DNA of 64,000 nucleotides from Streptosporangium carneum (GCF_027922005.1 NZ_BSEV01000024.1:58400-122399); one strand, 5' to 3'; numbered from the stretch's first letter, positions 9,422 to 17,904 are shown. Translations and numbers: made by a program. Notes: generated from the letters alone by a model not told the origin.

Positions 9422-10516
9422 ATGACCACCGCTCAGAAGCTCAGCTTCGACGTGCAGCTCTCCGACCACGCTCGCACCGCGGCCGAGCGGGAGCAGGTAC
9501 TGGCGAGTCCCGGATTCGGTCAGACCTTCACCGACCACATGATCTCCATCGACTACACGGAAGGGGAGGGCTGGCACGACGCGCGGCTCACGCCGTACGG
9601 TCCGCTCACCCTCGACCCGGCGACCGCGGTCTTCCACTACGCCCAGGAGTTCTTCGAGGGGCTGAAGGCCTACCGCCAGGAGAACGGGGCGGTCGCCTCC
9701 TTCAGGCCGTACGCCAACGCCGCCCGCTTCAACGCGTCGGCCCTGCGGATGGCCATGCCGGAACTGCCGGAGGAGACGTTCGTCGAGTCGCTGGAGCTTC
9801 TCGTCCAGACCGATCGCGACTGGGTCCCCACGACCCCGGGTCACAGCCTCTACCTGCGCCCCTTCATGATCGCCACGCAGGCGGCGCTCGGCGTGAACTA
9901 CCCCTCCAGGTCCTACCGCTACATGGTGATCGCCTCTCCCGCGGCCGCCTACTTCGGCGGGGACAAGGCCGTCTCGGTCTGGCTGTCCACCGAGTACACC
10001 CGCGCCGCCCCCGGCGGCACCGGCTTCGCCAAGTGCGGCGGCAACTACGCGGCGGCCTTCGTCGCCCAGCGCCAGGCCGTCGAGCAGGGCTGTGACCAGG
10101 TGGTCTGGCTCGACGCGAACGAGCACCGCTACGTCGAGGAGATGGGCGGGATGAACCTGTTCTTCGTCTACGGCGACCGCCTGCTCACCCCCGCCCTCAC
10201 CGGCACGCTCCTGCCCGGCATCACCCGCGACTCGATCCTCTCCCTGGCCGCCGACCTCGGTCTGACCGCGGAGGAGGGGCGCCTGTCGATCGAGGAGTGG
10301 CAGGCGGGCTGCGAGTCCGGCGAGCTCACCGAGGTCTTCGCCTGCGGCACGGCGGCGGTCGTGAGCCCGGTCGGCTCGGTCAAGGGCTCCGACCGCGCCT
10401 GGATCATCGGCGACGGCACCCAGGGTCCCGTCACGGCCAAGATCCGCGAGGCGCTGGTCGGCATCCAGTACGGCTCCCGCCCCGACACCCGCGGCTGGAT
10501 CCACAAGATCTGCTGA
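9422..10516 (+). CDS. ilvE: Branched-chain amino acid aminotransferase
   Basis: This 364-aa fold-type IV PLP enzyme catalyses the last step of Leu, Ile and Val synthesis, transferring an amino group from glutamate to the 2-keto acid. The PLP lysine is Lys204 in GFAKCGGNYA. EFFEGLKAYR near 80 and EMGGMNLFF are typical of the BCAT subgroup, and the cofactor Glu lies in LTEVFACGTAA. The ATG at 9422 has AGAAGGA 8 bp upstream; a GTG at 9389 is in frame but poorly supported. It lies between leuB and cimA, but terminators separate it from both. Confidence 0.96.
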   Translation: MTTAQKLSFDVQLSDHARTAAEREQVLASPGFGQTFTDHMISIDYTEGEGWHDARLTPYGPLTLDPATAVFHYAQEFFEGLKAYRQENGAVASFRPYANAARFNASALRMAMPELPEETFVESLELLVQTDRDWVPTTPGHSLYLRPFMIATQAALGVNYPSRSYRYMVIASPAAAYFGGDKAVSVWLSTEYTRAAPGGTGFAKCGGNYAAAFVAQRQAVEQGCDQVVWLDANEHRYVEEMGGMNLFFVYGDRLLTPALTGTLLPGITRDSILSLAADLGLTAEEGRLSIEEWQAGCESGELTEVFACGTAAVVSPVGSVKGSDRAWIIGDGTQGPVTAKIREALVGIQYGSRPDTRGWIHKIC

Positions 10517-10523
10517 TCCCCGA

Positions 10524-10564
10524 AGGGAAGGCCCAGCCCACCGGCTCGGGCCTTCCCTGGTTTT
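10524..10564 (+). terminator. ilvE terminator
   Basis: AGGGAAGGCCC with AGCC (10524-10538) pairs with GGCT and GGGCCTTCCCT (10543-10558), with a single bulged C, followed by GGTTTT. It starts 8 bp after the ilvE stop. Confidence 0.85.
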
Positions 10565-10868
10565 CCCGGATCGGGGACGTGAGGCGACTGTCTTCGGGGC
10601 GATGCTCGTCCACCGGCGACACAGTGTCCCCTTGGTCCTCCTGGTGCTCTTGGTCCTCGTGGGTCGCCTGGTCCGCTTGGCCCTCTGGGTTCGCTGGGCA
10701 GAGAGCCAAGCTGACCAGCCCGAACAGGCGCCCCAAGCCCCCGATCCACGAAACAGTCCCTATGAGGAACACATCAGACCGTGGCAGGCGATGGCGGACA
10801 CCGCGAGGGCGAGGTTCCAGCCGTGAACACCCCGGGAGTCCTGGAACCTCTCCTGTCGCCGGTTCTCG
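10565..10868. repeat. Gene-free stretch with a 9-bp phased repeat
   Basis: Eight degenerate 9-bp units of the form CNTGGTCCT run from 10631 to 10702. Because the period is a multiple of three, all frames look patterned: collagen-like G-X-Y in one, Leu/Val-rich in another, Trp/Ser in a third. That argues against any of them being a real protein. The rest of the gap shows no convincing gene. The same 9-bp style recurs at 63781-63852. Confidence 0.6.
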
Positions 10869-11528
10869 TCAGTACTTGCGAATCACGGTGAGTCCGTCGG
10901 CGATCGGGAGCATCAACGAGGTCACCCGGCTGTCCGCCATGACCAGGTCGTTGAACTCGCGGATGCCCCTGGTGGCCTCGTCGACGCTGGGGTCGGCGAC
11001 GCGTCCCTTCCAGAGGGTGTTGTCGACCAGGATCAGGCCGCCGGACGCGAGGCGGGACATGAGGATCTCGTAGTAGACGGGATAGTTGGGCTTGTCGGCG
11101 TCGATGAACGCCAGGTCGACGGGCTGGTCCGCAGGGAGCTCGCGCAGCCGCTCCGCGGCCGGGCCGATCCTGAGGTCCACCCGTTCGGCGATTCCGGCCT
11201 TCTCCCAGTAGCGCCGGGCGATCGCCGTCCAGTCCTCGTTGATGTCGAAGCAGGTCAGTCTGCCGCCGGGGCCGAGCCCCCTGGCCAGGCAGATGGACGA
11301 GTAGCCGGTGAAGGTCCCCACCTCGACCACGTTCCGTGCGCGGCTGAGCTGGACGAGCATGGTGAGGAGCCGCCCCTGGTCGGGAGATATCTGCATGCCC
11401 GCCCTGTCGCCGGTGACCTCCCGGGTCTCCAGGGCGAGCGCGTCGAGGACGTCGTCGGGCATCGTGGTGTGCGCGAGCAGATACTGCCCGACGGCCGGGT
11501 CCAGATAAGTCGCCTTCATGCAAGCCAT
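10869..11528 (-). CDS. SAM-dependent O-methyltransferase
   Basis: This 219-aa class I methyltransferase belongs to the catechol/caffeoyl-CoA O-methyltransferase group (methyltransferase_3). Motif I is VEVGTFTGYSS (about 68-78), the acidic cofactor residue sits in LTCFDINEDW, the metal-binding Asp is in LAFIDADKPNY, and VDNTLWKG marks the second metal/substrate segment. These enzymes methylate catechol-like hydroxyls in a divalent-metal-dependent way. A second ATG at 11519 is an equally possible start. It stands alone between ilvE (convergent) and the cimA leader (divergent); the substrate is unknown. Confidence 0.88.
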   Translation of the reverse strand: MACMKATYLDPAVGQYLLAHTTMPDDVLDALALETREVTGDRAGMQISPDQGRLLTMLVQLSRARNVVEVGTFTGYSSICLARGLGPGGRLTCFDINEDWTAIARRYWEKAGIAERVDLRIGPAAERLRELPADQPVDLAFIDADKPNYPVYYEILMSRLASGGLILVDNTLWKGRVADPSVDEATRGIREFNDLVMADSRVTSLMLPIADGLTVIRKY

Positions 11529-11648
11529 TCTTGCCGGTCAGCGGGGGTGTGTGCGAGCGGTTCGCCCCTCGTGTCCACGCCACGCACGTCCCAGATCCTG
11601 AGATCGATGTGTCAAGTGGTGTCAGCGTGTGGCAGACTCCGAAGCATC

Positions 11649-11690
11649 ATGTTCTACGGTCTGCTCATTATCGGCAGGCGCGCTGGCTGA
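11649..11690 (+). CDS. cimA leader peptide (attenuation)
   Basis: A 13-codon frame reads MFYGLLIIGRRAG and ends in TGA. Four consecutive codons for Leu, Leu, Ile, Ile are the diagnostic feature: translation speed would report leucyl- and isoleucyl-tRNA charging. The peptide ends inside the left arm of a hairpin and is followed 24 bp later by an intrinsic terminator hairpin, as expected for a ribosome-mediated attenuator. CimA feeds isoleucine synthesis, and its homologues feed leucine, so the codon choice fits the downstream gene. Confidence 0.82.
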   Translation: MFYGLLIIGRRAG

Positions 11691-11741
11691 CAAGGGACAC
11701 CGCCAGCGCGCAGACCTCTCACGTCCGTGAGGGGTTTTTTT
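11678..11741 (+). promoter_or_regulatory. Transcription attenuator of cimA
   Basis: Hairpin 1 pairs GCGCGCTGGC (11678-11687) with GCCAGCGCGC (11702-11711) and overlaps the end of the leader peptide. Hairpin 2 pairs CCTCTCACG (11715-11723) with CGTGAGGGG (11726-11734) and is followed by seven T residues, making an intrinsic terminator 60 bp before cimA. A ribosome stalled at the Leu/Ile codons would change which hairpin forms. The exact antiterminator pairing is inferred, not shown. Confidence 0.8.
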
Positions 11742-11800
11742 GTTTCTCAGAGCCAAATGAGCGCGCGGCGCAATCATCCGAACCCGCGAAGGAGACTGAC

Positions 11801-13381
11801 ATGGCCGACGACCGCTTCCACGTGTACGACACGACGCTCCGTGACGGCGCCCAGCAGGAGGGCCTCAATCTCACGGTGGTCGACAAGCTGGCCATCGCGC
11901 GCCAGCTGGACAGCCTGGGCGTCGGCTTCATCGAAGGCGGTTGGCCGGGCGCCAATCCCAAGGACACAGAGTTCTTCAGACGGGCTCGAACAGAGCTCGA
12001 TCTGAAGCACGCGCAGCTCGCCGCGTTCGGCGCGACCCGCCGAGCAGGTGTGAAGGCGGCCGATGACCCACTGGTCGCCGCGCTGCGCGAATCCGGCGCG
12101 CCGGTCGTGACCCTTGTCGCCAAGAGTCACGACCGGCACGTGGAGCTGGCCCTTCGCACGACTCTCCAGGAGAACCTCGCGATGATCCGCGACACGGTCT
12201 CTCACCTTCGTGCGGAGGGCCAGCGAGTCTTCCTCGACGCCGAGCACTTCTTCGACGGCTACAAGTCCAACCCAGCCTACGCGCTGGAGGTCCTGCGCAC
12301 GGCCGCGGAGGCGGGCGCCTCGGTCATCGCCCTGTGCGACACCAACGGCGGAATGCTCCCGGACGAGCTCGCCGAGGTCGTCCACGCCGCCGTCGGGACC
12401 TCGGCCAGGATCGGCATCCACTGTCATGACGACACCGGATGCGCGGTGGCCAACACCCTGGCCGCGGTCAAGGCGGGCGCGACCCACGTGCAGGGCTGCG
12501 CCAACGGGTACGGCGAGCGGTCGGGCAACGCCAACCTGTTCACCGTCGTGGCGAACCTGCAGCTCAAGCGGGGCTTCGACCTCGTCCCGAGGGAGGCGCT
12601 CGCCGACATGACCAGGATCGCGCACGCGATCACCGAGGTCACGAACGTCACCCCGAACTCCCACGCCCCCTACGTGGGCGTCTCCGCCTTCGCGCACAAG
12701 GCGGGACTGCACGCCAGTGCCATCAAGGTCGACCCCAACCTGTACCAGCACATCGACCCGGCCATGGTCGGCAACGACATGCGCATGCTCGTCTCCGACA
12801 TGGCGGGCCGCGCCTCCGTCGAGCTCAAGGGGCGGGAGCTGGGCTACGACCTGTCCTCGGAGACCTCGCGTGTGCTGGTCGAGCGGGTCAAGGACCTGGA
12901 GTCGAAGGGCTACACCTTCGAGGCCGCCGACGCCTCCTTCGAGCTGCTGCTCCGCGACACCGTGGCGGGCGGCCGCAAGCGCCGCCACTTCGAGGTCGAG
13001 TCCTGGCGGGTGATCGTCGAGCGCACCCGCGGAGGTGAGGTGGTCAGCGAGGCCACGGTCAAGCTGCACGCGAAGGGCGAGCGGATCGTCGCGACCGGCG
13101 AGGGCAACGGCCCGGTCAACGCCCTGGACAAGGCCGTGCGGCTCGGGCTGGAGAAGCTCTACCCCGAGCTGGCGGCCGTCGAGCTGATCGACTTCAAGGT
13201 GCGGATCCTGGAGGGCACCCACGGCACGGACGCGGTCACGCGCGTGCTCATCACCTCCAGTGACGAGACCGGCGAGTGGGCCACGGTCGGCGTCGACGAG
13301 AACATCATCGAGGCCTCCTGGCAGGCCTTGGAGCAGGCCGTCACCTACGGCCTGCTGCGGGCGGGCCACGTCGCCGACTGA
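11801..13381 (+). CDS. cimA: Citramalate synthase
   Basis: This 526-aa enzyme condenses pyruvate and acetyl-CoA to (R)-citramalate, the entry to threonine-independent isoleucine synthesis; LeuCD and LeuB then act on its product. The DRE-TIM metallolyase signature YDTTLRDGAQ is at 7-16, the metal-binding HCHDDTG and NGYGERSGNANL follow, and the LeuA dimer (allosteric) domain occupies the last 130 residues. The long form with DGAQQEGL fits the citramalate/2-isopropylmalate subgroup called CimA in actinomycetes, although substrate choice among homologues is hard to read from sequence. GAAGGAG sits 6 bp before the ATG. An attenuator controls it. Confidence 0.9.
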   Translation: MADDRFHVYDTTLRDGAQQEGLNLTVVDKLAIARQLDSLGVGFIEGGWPGANPKDTEFFRRARTELDLKHAQLAAFGATRRAGVKAADDPLVAALRESGAPVVTLVAKSHDRHVELALRTTLQENLAMIRDTVSHLRAEGQRVFLDAEHFFDGYKSNPAYALEVLRTAAEAGASVIALCDTNGGMLPDELAEVVHAAVGTSARIGIHCHDDTGCAVANTLAAVKAGATHVQGCANGYGERSGNANLFTVVANLQLKRGFDLVPREALADMTRIAHAITEVTNVTPNSHAPYVGVSAFAHKAGLHASAIKVDPNLYQHIDPAMVGNDMRMLVSDMAGRASVELKGRELGYDLSSETSRVLVERVKDLESKGYTFEAADASFELLLRDTVAGGRKRRHFEVESWRVIVERTRGGEVVSEATVKLHAKGERIVATGEGNGPVNALDKAVRLGLEKLYPELAAVELIDFKVRILEGTHGTDAVTRVLITSSDETGEWATVGVDENIIEASWQALEQAVTYGLLRAGHVAD

Positions 13382-13400
13382 CCGGCGGGCGGGCCGATCG

Positions 13401-13545
13401 CCGGCTGACCGGCAGTCCGGTCACGTCGCCGGCTGACCGGCAGTCCGGTCACGTCGCCGGCTGACCGGCAGTCCGGTCACGTCGCCGGGTGACCGGCGGA
13501 AGAACCGGCTGACCGGTGGGAGAACCGGGTGACCGGCGGGAGAAA
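13401..13545. repeat. Tandem arrays of 28 bp and 20 bp
   Basis: Three near-identical 28-bp units begin at 13401, 13429 and 13457, with a partial fourth at 13485. They grade into three 20-bp units at 13491, 13511 and 13531. Both share the core TGACCGGC. The array starts 20 bp after the cimA stop. Confidence 0.9.
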
Positions 13546-13577
13546 AGGGGGCGCGGCCGCCTGGCCGTACCCCCTTT
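13544..13577. terminator. Bidirectional terminator between cimA and heparinase-like gene
   Basis: AAAGGGGG (13544-13551) pairs with CCCCCTTT (13570-13577), and CGGCC/GGCCG forms an inner stem. The A- and T-flanks make it usable in both directions for the convergent genes. Confidence 0.75.
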
Positions 13578-13606
13578 CACGTCTTCGGGTCTCTCGGCGA
13601 CGACCT

Positions 13607-15292
13607 TCAAGACAGGTCGGCGCCCGAGGCCTTGAAACTCACCTGTCCCTTGGAGGTCTGCAGCCGGACCCTGCCGCCGGAGCAGGAGACCGAGGGGTTG
13701 TCCGTGCCGGGCACGACGACGGTGAGCAGTGAGTTCTCCGAGGCGGGGGAGAGCACGGCCGGAGCCGCCTGCTTGCGCAGGTAGGCGGGGGAGACCCAGC
13801 CCTGGTACGGGTTCTGCCTGCCGCTGACGACCTGCAGTCCGGCCACCGGTTTGCAGGAGGGCATGGACAGCTGGACCAGCGTCGCCTTCCACCCCGCCTT
13901 GTCCTTGACCACGACCCGGCCGCCGCCGTTGGAGACGGTGGACAGCTCCCGGGCGAAGTGCCAGACGTTGCTCACCCTGGAACGTCCGGGAACGGTGTCC
14001 AGCACCGCCATCACGTCCTGGCCGTGGTTGACGAGCACCGACCGGGTCCTCGGCACGCCGTACGCCTTGTCGGTCAGCCGGTAGCTCTGCCGGTCCTCCC
14101 CGACCGAGGACCTGCTCAGAGCGGTGGCCGTCTTCCCTCTGAACCTCGCGCCGACGACGGCGGAGGTGTTGTGCGCCTCGGGCGACATCGTCCAGCGGCG
14201 GTAGCCGTTGTTCTCGTAGGAGTGGAAGCCCACGTCGACCAGGACGTCGCGGCCCTGGGCGTAGTAGGTGACGCCCAGGTGGTCCTCGTGGCCGTGGTAC
14301 TTCAGGCCGGGGCCGAACCGGATGGAGTAGAACGCCGACTCCGGGTCGTCCCACGCGGTGCGCCCGTAGACGTAACCGTTGCCGAACACCCGCACCGTCT
14401 TCTTCGGGTGGGCGTACCCGACGGGCCGCACGTCCGCGCCGCCGTCGCCGATCGGGACCATGAACCCGTTCGGCTGCGTCGAATGGGAGATGAAGGCCTC
14501 CATCGACTCCCACCGCGTGCTGATCTCGGAGGGAACCTTCCTGCCGCAGTCCTCGATGCGCTCCATCGCGACCTTGAGCCGCTCATAGACGTAGATCGCG
14601 TACCGCGGGGCCTGCTCACGCAGCACGCCCTGGGAGTCGACGTCGAGCTTGACGGTCTCGGTCAGCCGCTTGACCGCGAGGTTCGACCACTGCTCGCGGC
14701 CGTAGCGGCAGCCGATGCCGAGCAGCGCGATGTCCTGGTCGATCCCGTGGTTGTGGCCCTTCTCGTACAGGGCGGGATCGGCCAGCACCTTGGCGTGCTC
14801 GGCCAGGCTCTTGGACAGCCAGGACTCGTTGACGTGCTTGCTGAGACAGACCAGCGCGGGGGCGCGCAACGCGATCGGGTGCTCCTGCCAGGCGTACACG
14901 CTGGCCTTCGGACCACCGCGGCGAGGGTTGTCCGCGACCCAGTCCTTGGCGATCTCGGTGGCGCGGGTCAGGTAGGCCTTCTCCCCGGTGGTCTCGTAGT
15001 CGGCGACCAGGCGGCCCATCCAGCGCAGCGAGTGGAAGACCATGCTCCAGGAGCGGTTGCGGTAGGGGTCGGTGCGCCAGTTGACGTCCTTGCCCACCTT
15101 CACCGGGGGCAGGTCGACGAACTCCACCTGACCGGACATGATCTCCGGCGAGGTGGGCGTCGCGGGCAACCAGTCGCCCTGGCACTCGGCCGTGCGTTTG
15201 ATCTTGTCCGCAGCCTTCGCCGTGCCGACCGTCGCGCCGCAGGTCAGGGGGAGAATGAGCGAGAGAGCTAGTGCTGTGGTGCGGCGGCGCAC
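13607..15292 (-). CDS. Secreted heparinase II/III-like polysaccharide lyase
   Basis: This 561-aa exported protein has the alginate-lyase/heparinase architecture: signal peptide (about 1-28), an alpha/alpha toroid (about 70-300) with KGHNHGIDQD carrying the candidate catalytic Asn/His, and a beta-sandwich heparinase II/III domain (about 310-560) containing KYHGHEDHLG, whose His residues normally bind metal or take part in catalysis. It probably depolymerises uronate-containing polysaccharide outside the cell; the polymer is unknown. The GTG at 15292 has AAGGGG 6 bp upstream and gives a normal signal peptide. A GTG at 15385 is in frame but would add 31 residues of repeat-derived sequence. No sugar-utilisation genes lie nearby. 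Confidence 0.8.
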   Translation of the reverse strand: MRRRTTALALSLILPLTCGATVGTAKAADKIKRTAECQGDWLPATPTSPEIMSGQVEFVDLPPVKVGKDVNWRTDPYRNRSWSMVFHSLRWMGRLVADYETTGEKAYLTRATEIAKDWVADNPRRGGPKASVYAWQEHPIALRAPALVCLSKHVNESWLSKSLAEHAKVLADPALYEKGHNHGIDQDIALLGIGCRYGREQWSNLAVKRLTETVKLDVDSQGVLREQAPRYAIYVYERLKVAMERIEDCGRKVPSEISTRWESMEAFISHSTQPNGFMVPIGDGGADVRPVGYAHPKKTVRVFGNGYVYGRTAWDDPESAFYSIRFGPGLKYHGHEDHLGVTYYAQGRDVLVDVGFHSYENNGYRRWTMSPEAHNTSAVVGARFRGKTATALSRSSVGEDRQSYRLTDKAYGVPRTRSVLVNHGQDVMAVLDTVPGRSRVSNVWHFARELSTVSNGGGRVVVKDKAGWKATLVQLSMPSCKPVAGLQVVSGRQNPYQGWVSPAYLRKQAAPAVLSPASENSLLTVVVPGTDNPSVSCSGGRVRLQTSKGQVSFKASGADLS

Positions 15293-15309
15293 GCCAGGCC
15301 CCTTCTTCT

Positions 15310-15366
15310 TCGCGACGCCTGGCGGCGTCGCGGGCTCGGGCGCGTCGACGGCTTCCCTCGTCGCTC
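15310..15366 (-). repeat. Dispersed palindromic repeat, copy 1
   Basis: This begins TCGCGACGCC, folds onto GGCGTCGCG, and continues through a GGGCTCGGGCGC block to CTTCCCTCGTCGCTC. It closely matches 16237-16295 and 25093-25154, with a truncated copy at 25193-25220. This copy lies just upstream of the heparinase-like start. Confidence 0.75.
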
Positions 15367-15396
15367 GGTCGCTGCGCTCCCTCACTCCTCAGTCCA

Positions 15397-15525
15397 GCCA
15401 CCGGCGCGCCGAAGCCTGTCCAGCCACTGGTGTGCCCGAGCCGGTTCCGCCACTGGTGCGCCCAAGCAGGTACGACCACTGGTGTGCCCGAGCCGGTTCC
15501 GCCACTGGCGCGTCCGAGTTGGGCT
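15397..15525. repeat. Five-copy 26-bp tandem repeat
   Basis: Units with the core GCCACTGGTGTGCCC start at 15397, 15423, 15449, 15475 and 15501. They fill the gap between two minus-strand genes and run into the stop codon of the cysteine hydrolase gene. Confidence 0.9.
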
Positions 15526-16141
15526 AGTTTAGCGGTGTACGGGCGGGCGCTGTGCTCTGCCAGATGTTGGGGCGGGGAAGGGCGGCGCCGGACTTGGCGG
15601 CGGCGGTCCACTCGGCGGTGGTGGCCACCGAGGCGAAGTTGGACTCCATCACCACCAGCACGTGATTGTGCAGCTCCTCGGCCGTCACGGCGCCCATGCG
15701 GTTGGACATGGCCACGGTGCCGGTCGCGTCGGACAGGAACTCGACCGCCAGACCGAGGTGGGCGGCGTCACGGGCGGTTGACTCGTCACAGTTCTGCGTC
15801 ATGTATCCGACGACGGCCAGAGTGTCGATCTCGTGGGCGGCCAGCCACTCGGCCAGGTCCGTCTTCGCGAAGGCCGAGGCCATCGACTTGTCCGTCAGGT
15901 GGCTGTACGGCCTGCGCCCGACCTCCTGGTGCAGCTCCCACGAGTCGCTCCCGGCCGCGAACAGCGGGGACTCGACGGGAGCGGTGTGCCTGACCACGAT
16001 CACCGGGATGTCGTGCTCGTGGGCGGTGTCCATGGCGGTGAGGATGTTCGCCAGGCTCTCCTCGCGAGGGGGATGGGCGATCGGCAGGTTGCCGGTGAAA
16101 TACTCGTTCTGGACGTCGATGACGATCAGTGCTCGCTTCAT
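15524..16141 (-). CDS. Isochorismatase-like cysteine hydrolase
   Basis: This 205-aa cytoplasmic enzyme belongs to the isochorismatase/nicotinamidase superfamily. The catalytic triad is visible as Asp9 (VIDVQNEY), Lys93 (FAKTDL) and Cys118 (MTQNCDEST), with the usual cis-peptide region just before the Cys. Family members hydrolyse amides, nicotinamide, ureidomalonate-like compounds or isochorismate; the Cys marks the amidase-type branch, but the substrate is unknown. It lies 75 bp downstream of a GlxA-type regulator on the same strand, a common pairing that suggests the regulator controls it. The ATG is preceded by a short purine-rich stretch (CTATGAAGC is the start context). Confidence 0.9.
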   Translation of the reverse strand: MKRALIVIDVQNEYFTGNLPIAHPPREESLANILTAMDTAHEHDIPVIVVRHTAPVESPLFAAGSDSWELHQEVGRRPYSHLTDKSMASAFAKTDLAEWLAAHEIDTLAVVGYMTQNCDESTARDAAHLGLAVEFLSDATGTVAMSNRMGAVTAEELHNHVLVVMESNFASVATTAEWTAAAKSGAALPRPNIWQSTAPARTPLN

Positions 16142-16216
16142 AGGTCCAGGTTGACGGGGCGAGCCGCATCGGCGTGATAGGGCTCTCGGCCATTCGTCAC
16201 GAGAATCACGCCATGT

Positions 16217-17236
16217 TCATCGCGCCGCCGTGTTCATCGCGACGTCTTCGGCGTCGCGGGTTCGGGCGCTCCCGAGCCGGTGGCCTCCCTCGCCGAAGGT
16301 CTCGCGGTAGGCGGTGGGGGAGACTCCCACCTGGCGGCGGAAGTGGGGGCGCAACGCCACCGCGGAGGCGAAGCCCGCGTTGCGGGCCACCACCTCCACG
16401 GGCTCCGTCGTCGTCTCCAGCAGCCTCTGCGCGTGCAGGATCCGCTGGTGGAGCAGCCACTGGGCGGGGGTGGTGCCGGTGACCTGGCGGAAGCGTCTGT
16501 CGAAGGTGCGGCGGCTCATCATGGCGTGGGCGGACAGGGCGTCCACGGTGAGCTCGCGGTCCAGGTGACGCATGGCCCATTCGAGGGTCTCGCCGAGCGG
16601 GTCGCCGGTGGTGGGAACCGGCACCGGATGGTCGATGTACTGGGCCTGCCCGCCGGCCCTGTGCGGCGGCACCACCATGGACCTGGCGATGTCGTTGGCC
16701 AGCCGCGAGCCGTACGTCCTGCGGATCAGGTGGAGGCACAGGTCGATGCCGCCCGCGCTTCCGGCCGAGGTCAGCAGGTCCCCCTCGTCCACGTACAGGA
16801 CGTCGGGCTTGACCTGGATCCGGGGGTAGGTCGAGGCGAGCAGCGGGGCGTAGCGCCAGTGGGTCGCGGCGGGGCGGTCGTCCAGCAGTCCCGCGGCGGC
16901 CAGCACGAACGTGCCGAGGCAGAGGCCGACCACCGTCGCGCCCCGGTCGTGGGCCCGGCGCAGCGCCCGCAGCGCCTCGGGCGCGGGCGGGCGGCCGAGC
17001 GGGTGCCGCCAGGTCGGCACGATCACCAGGTCGGCCTCGTCCACGGCGTCCAGGTCGTACGGCGCGGACAGCGCGATGCCCGCGTCGGTCCGCACGGGGC
17101 CTCCCTCGGCGGCCACCGCGCGCACGTCGAAGTCCGGCAGCCCGCTGCGCCGCTCACCGAAGACCGCGATCGGCACCGACGCCTCGAAAAGCGGGACCTC
17201 GTCGAACAACATCACGGCGATCGTCGTGAATCCCAT
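16217..17236 (-). CDS. GlxA-family AraC-type transcriptional regulator
   Basis: This 339-aa regulator has an N-terminal DJ-1/PfpI amidotransferase-like domain (about 5-170, with GLCLGTFVLAAAGLLD holding the nucleophile-elbow position) and a C-terminal double helix-turn-helix AraC domain (about 215-315, SRRTFDRRFR then FASAVALRPHFRR). It probably activates the cysteine hydrolase gene next to it in response to a small molecule. The last 25 or so residues (EGGHR...RDAEDVA) are encoded by a dispersed palindromic repeat and are not part of the normal domain. It is divergent from the HD-domain gene across 71 bp. Confidence 0.9.
   Translation of the reverse strand: MGFTTIAVMLFDEVPLFEASVPIAVFGERRSGLPDFDVRAVAAEGGPVRTDAGIALSAPYDLDAVDEADLVIVPTWRHPLGRPPAPEALRALRRAHDRGATVVGLCLGTFVLAAAGLLDDRPAATHWRYAPLLASTYPRIQVKPDVLYVDEGDLLTSAGSAGGIDLCLHLIRRTYGSRLANDIARSMVVPPHRAGGQAQYIDHPVPVPTTGDPLGETLEWAMRHLDRELTVDALSAHAMMSRRTFDRRFRQVTGTTPAQWLLHQRILHAQRLLETTTEPVEVVARNAGFASAVALRPHFRRQVGVSPTAYRETFGEGGHRLGSARTRDAEDVAMNTAAR
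16237..16295 (-). repeat. Dispersed palindromic repeat, copy 2 (inside regulator 3' end)
   Basis: About 60 bp, alignable almost base for base with 25093-25154. The palindromic head is TCGCGACGTCTTCGGCGTCGCG. It encodes the C-terminal extension of the AraC-type regulator. Confidence 0.75.
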
Positions 17237-17307
17237 GGCGGGATCCTATCGATGGATGGCTTCCCAGCCACTCGCGAACCTTCCCGTGGCCAGGACACGC
17301 TGGTCAC

Positions 17308-17904
17308 ATGAGATTCGCCGACATCGTGATCCCCGAGACCGCCGCGACCAGGGCCGCGCTGGAAGTGGCCACCGCCTACTGCTCGCCCGCGCTGCTGAAC
17401 CACTCCGTACGGGCCTATCTGTGGGCCGCCGCGTACGGCGCGATGAACGACATCGCCTTCGACGCCGAGTTGCTGTACGTCTCCTCGATGTTGCACGACC
17501 TCGGCCTGGTCAAGGAGTTCGACAGCCACACCGTGCCGTTCGAGGAGGCGGGAGGGCACCTCGCGTGGGTCTTCGGAGCGGCGGCCGGGTGGCCCGTCGA
17601 ACGGAGGGTGCGTGCCTCCGAGGTGATCGTGCGCCACATGTGGGACAAGGTCGACGTCGCTGAGGACCCTGAGGGACATCTGCTGGAGCTGTCGACCGGG
17701 TTGGACGTCTCCGGAAGACGCCCCGAGGCCTTCCCCGTCGAGCTCAGGGCCGAGGTGCTGGAACGCCATCCCCGTCTCGGCCTTGGCGAGGAGTTCGTCG
17801 CGTGTTTCAGGGACCAGGCCGAACGCAAGCCCGACAGCCTGGCCGGGCGGTTCGTGCGCACCGGATTCGCCGAACGCGTCGCGGCGAACGTCCTGGACCG
17901 CTGA
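17308..17904 (+). CDS. HD-domain metal-dependent hydrolase
   Basis: This 198-aa protein has the HD motif with His32 (NHSVRAY), His63-Asp64 (MLHDLGL) and a distal acidic residue, all on a helical domain (about 20-130). It resembles the small HD proteins annotated as cyanamide hydratase-like or HD phosphohydrolases. The N-terminal PETAATRAALE segment is common in that subgroup. The substrate is unknown. It starts 71 bp from the divergent GlxA-type regulator, which may control both genes. Its last codons and stop form the first unit of a 13-bp tandem array. Confidence 0.82.
   Translation: MRFADIVIPETAATRAALEVATAYCSPALLNHSVRAYLWAAAYGAMNDIAFDAELLYVSSMLHDLGLVKEFDSHTVPFEEAGGHLAWVFGAAAGWPVERRVRASEVIVRHMWDKVDVAEDPEGHLLELSTGLDVSGRRPEAFPVELRAEVLERHPRLGLGEEFVACFRDQAERKPDSLAGRFVRTGFAERVAANVLDR

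Noticed and set aside
10602..10826. 74-aa frame with a Leu/Val-rich hydrophobic start that resembles a small membrane protein
   Set aside because: It runs through a 9-bp tandem repeat that gives patterned peptides in every frame and on both strands; no ribosome site and no independent coding signal.
15293..15385. Longer start for the heparinase-like protein at GTG 15385
   Set aside because: It would add residues encoded by a dispersed repeat ahead of a normal signal peptide, while GTG 15292 has a good ribosome site.
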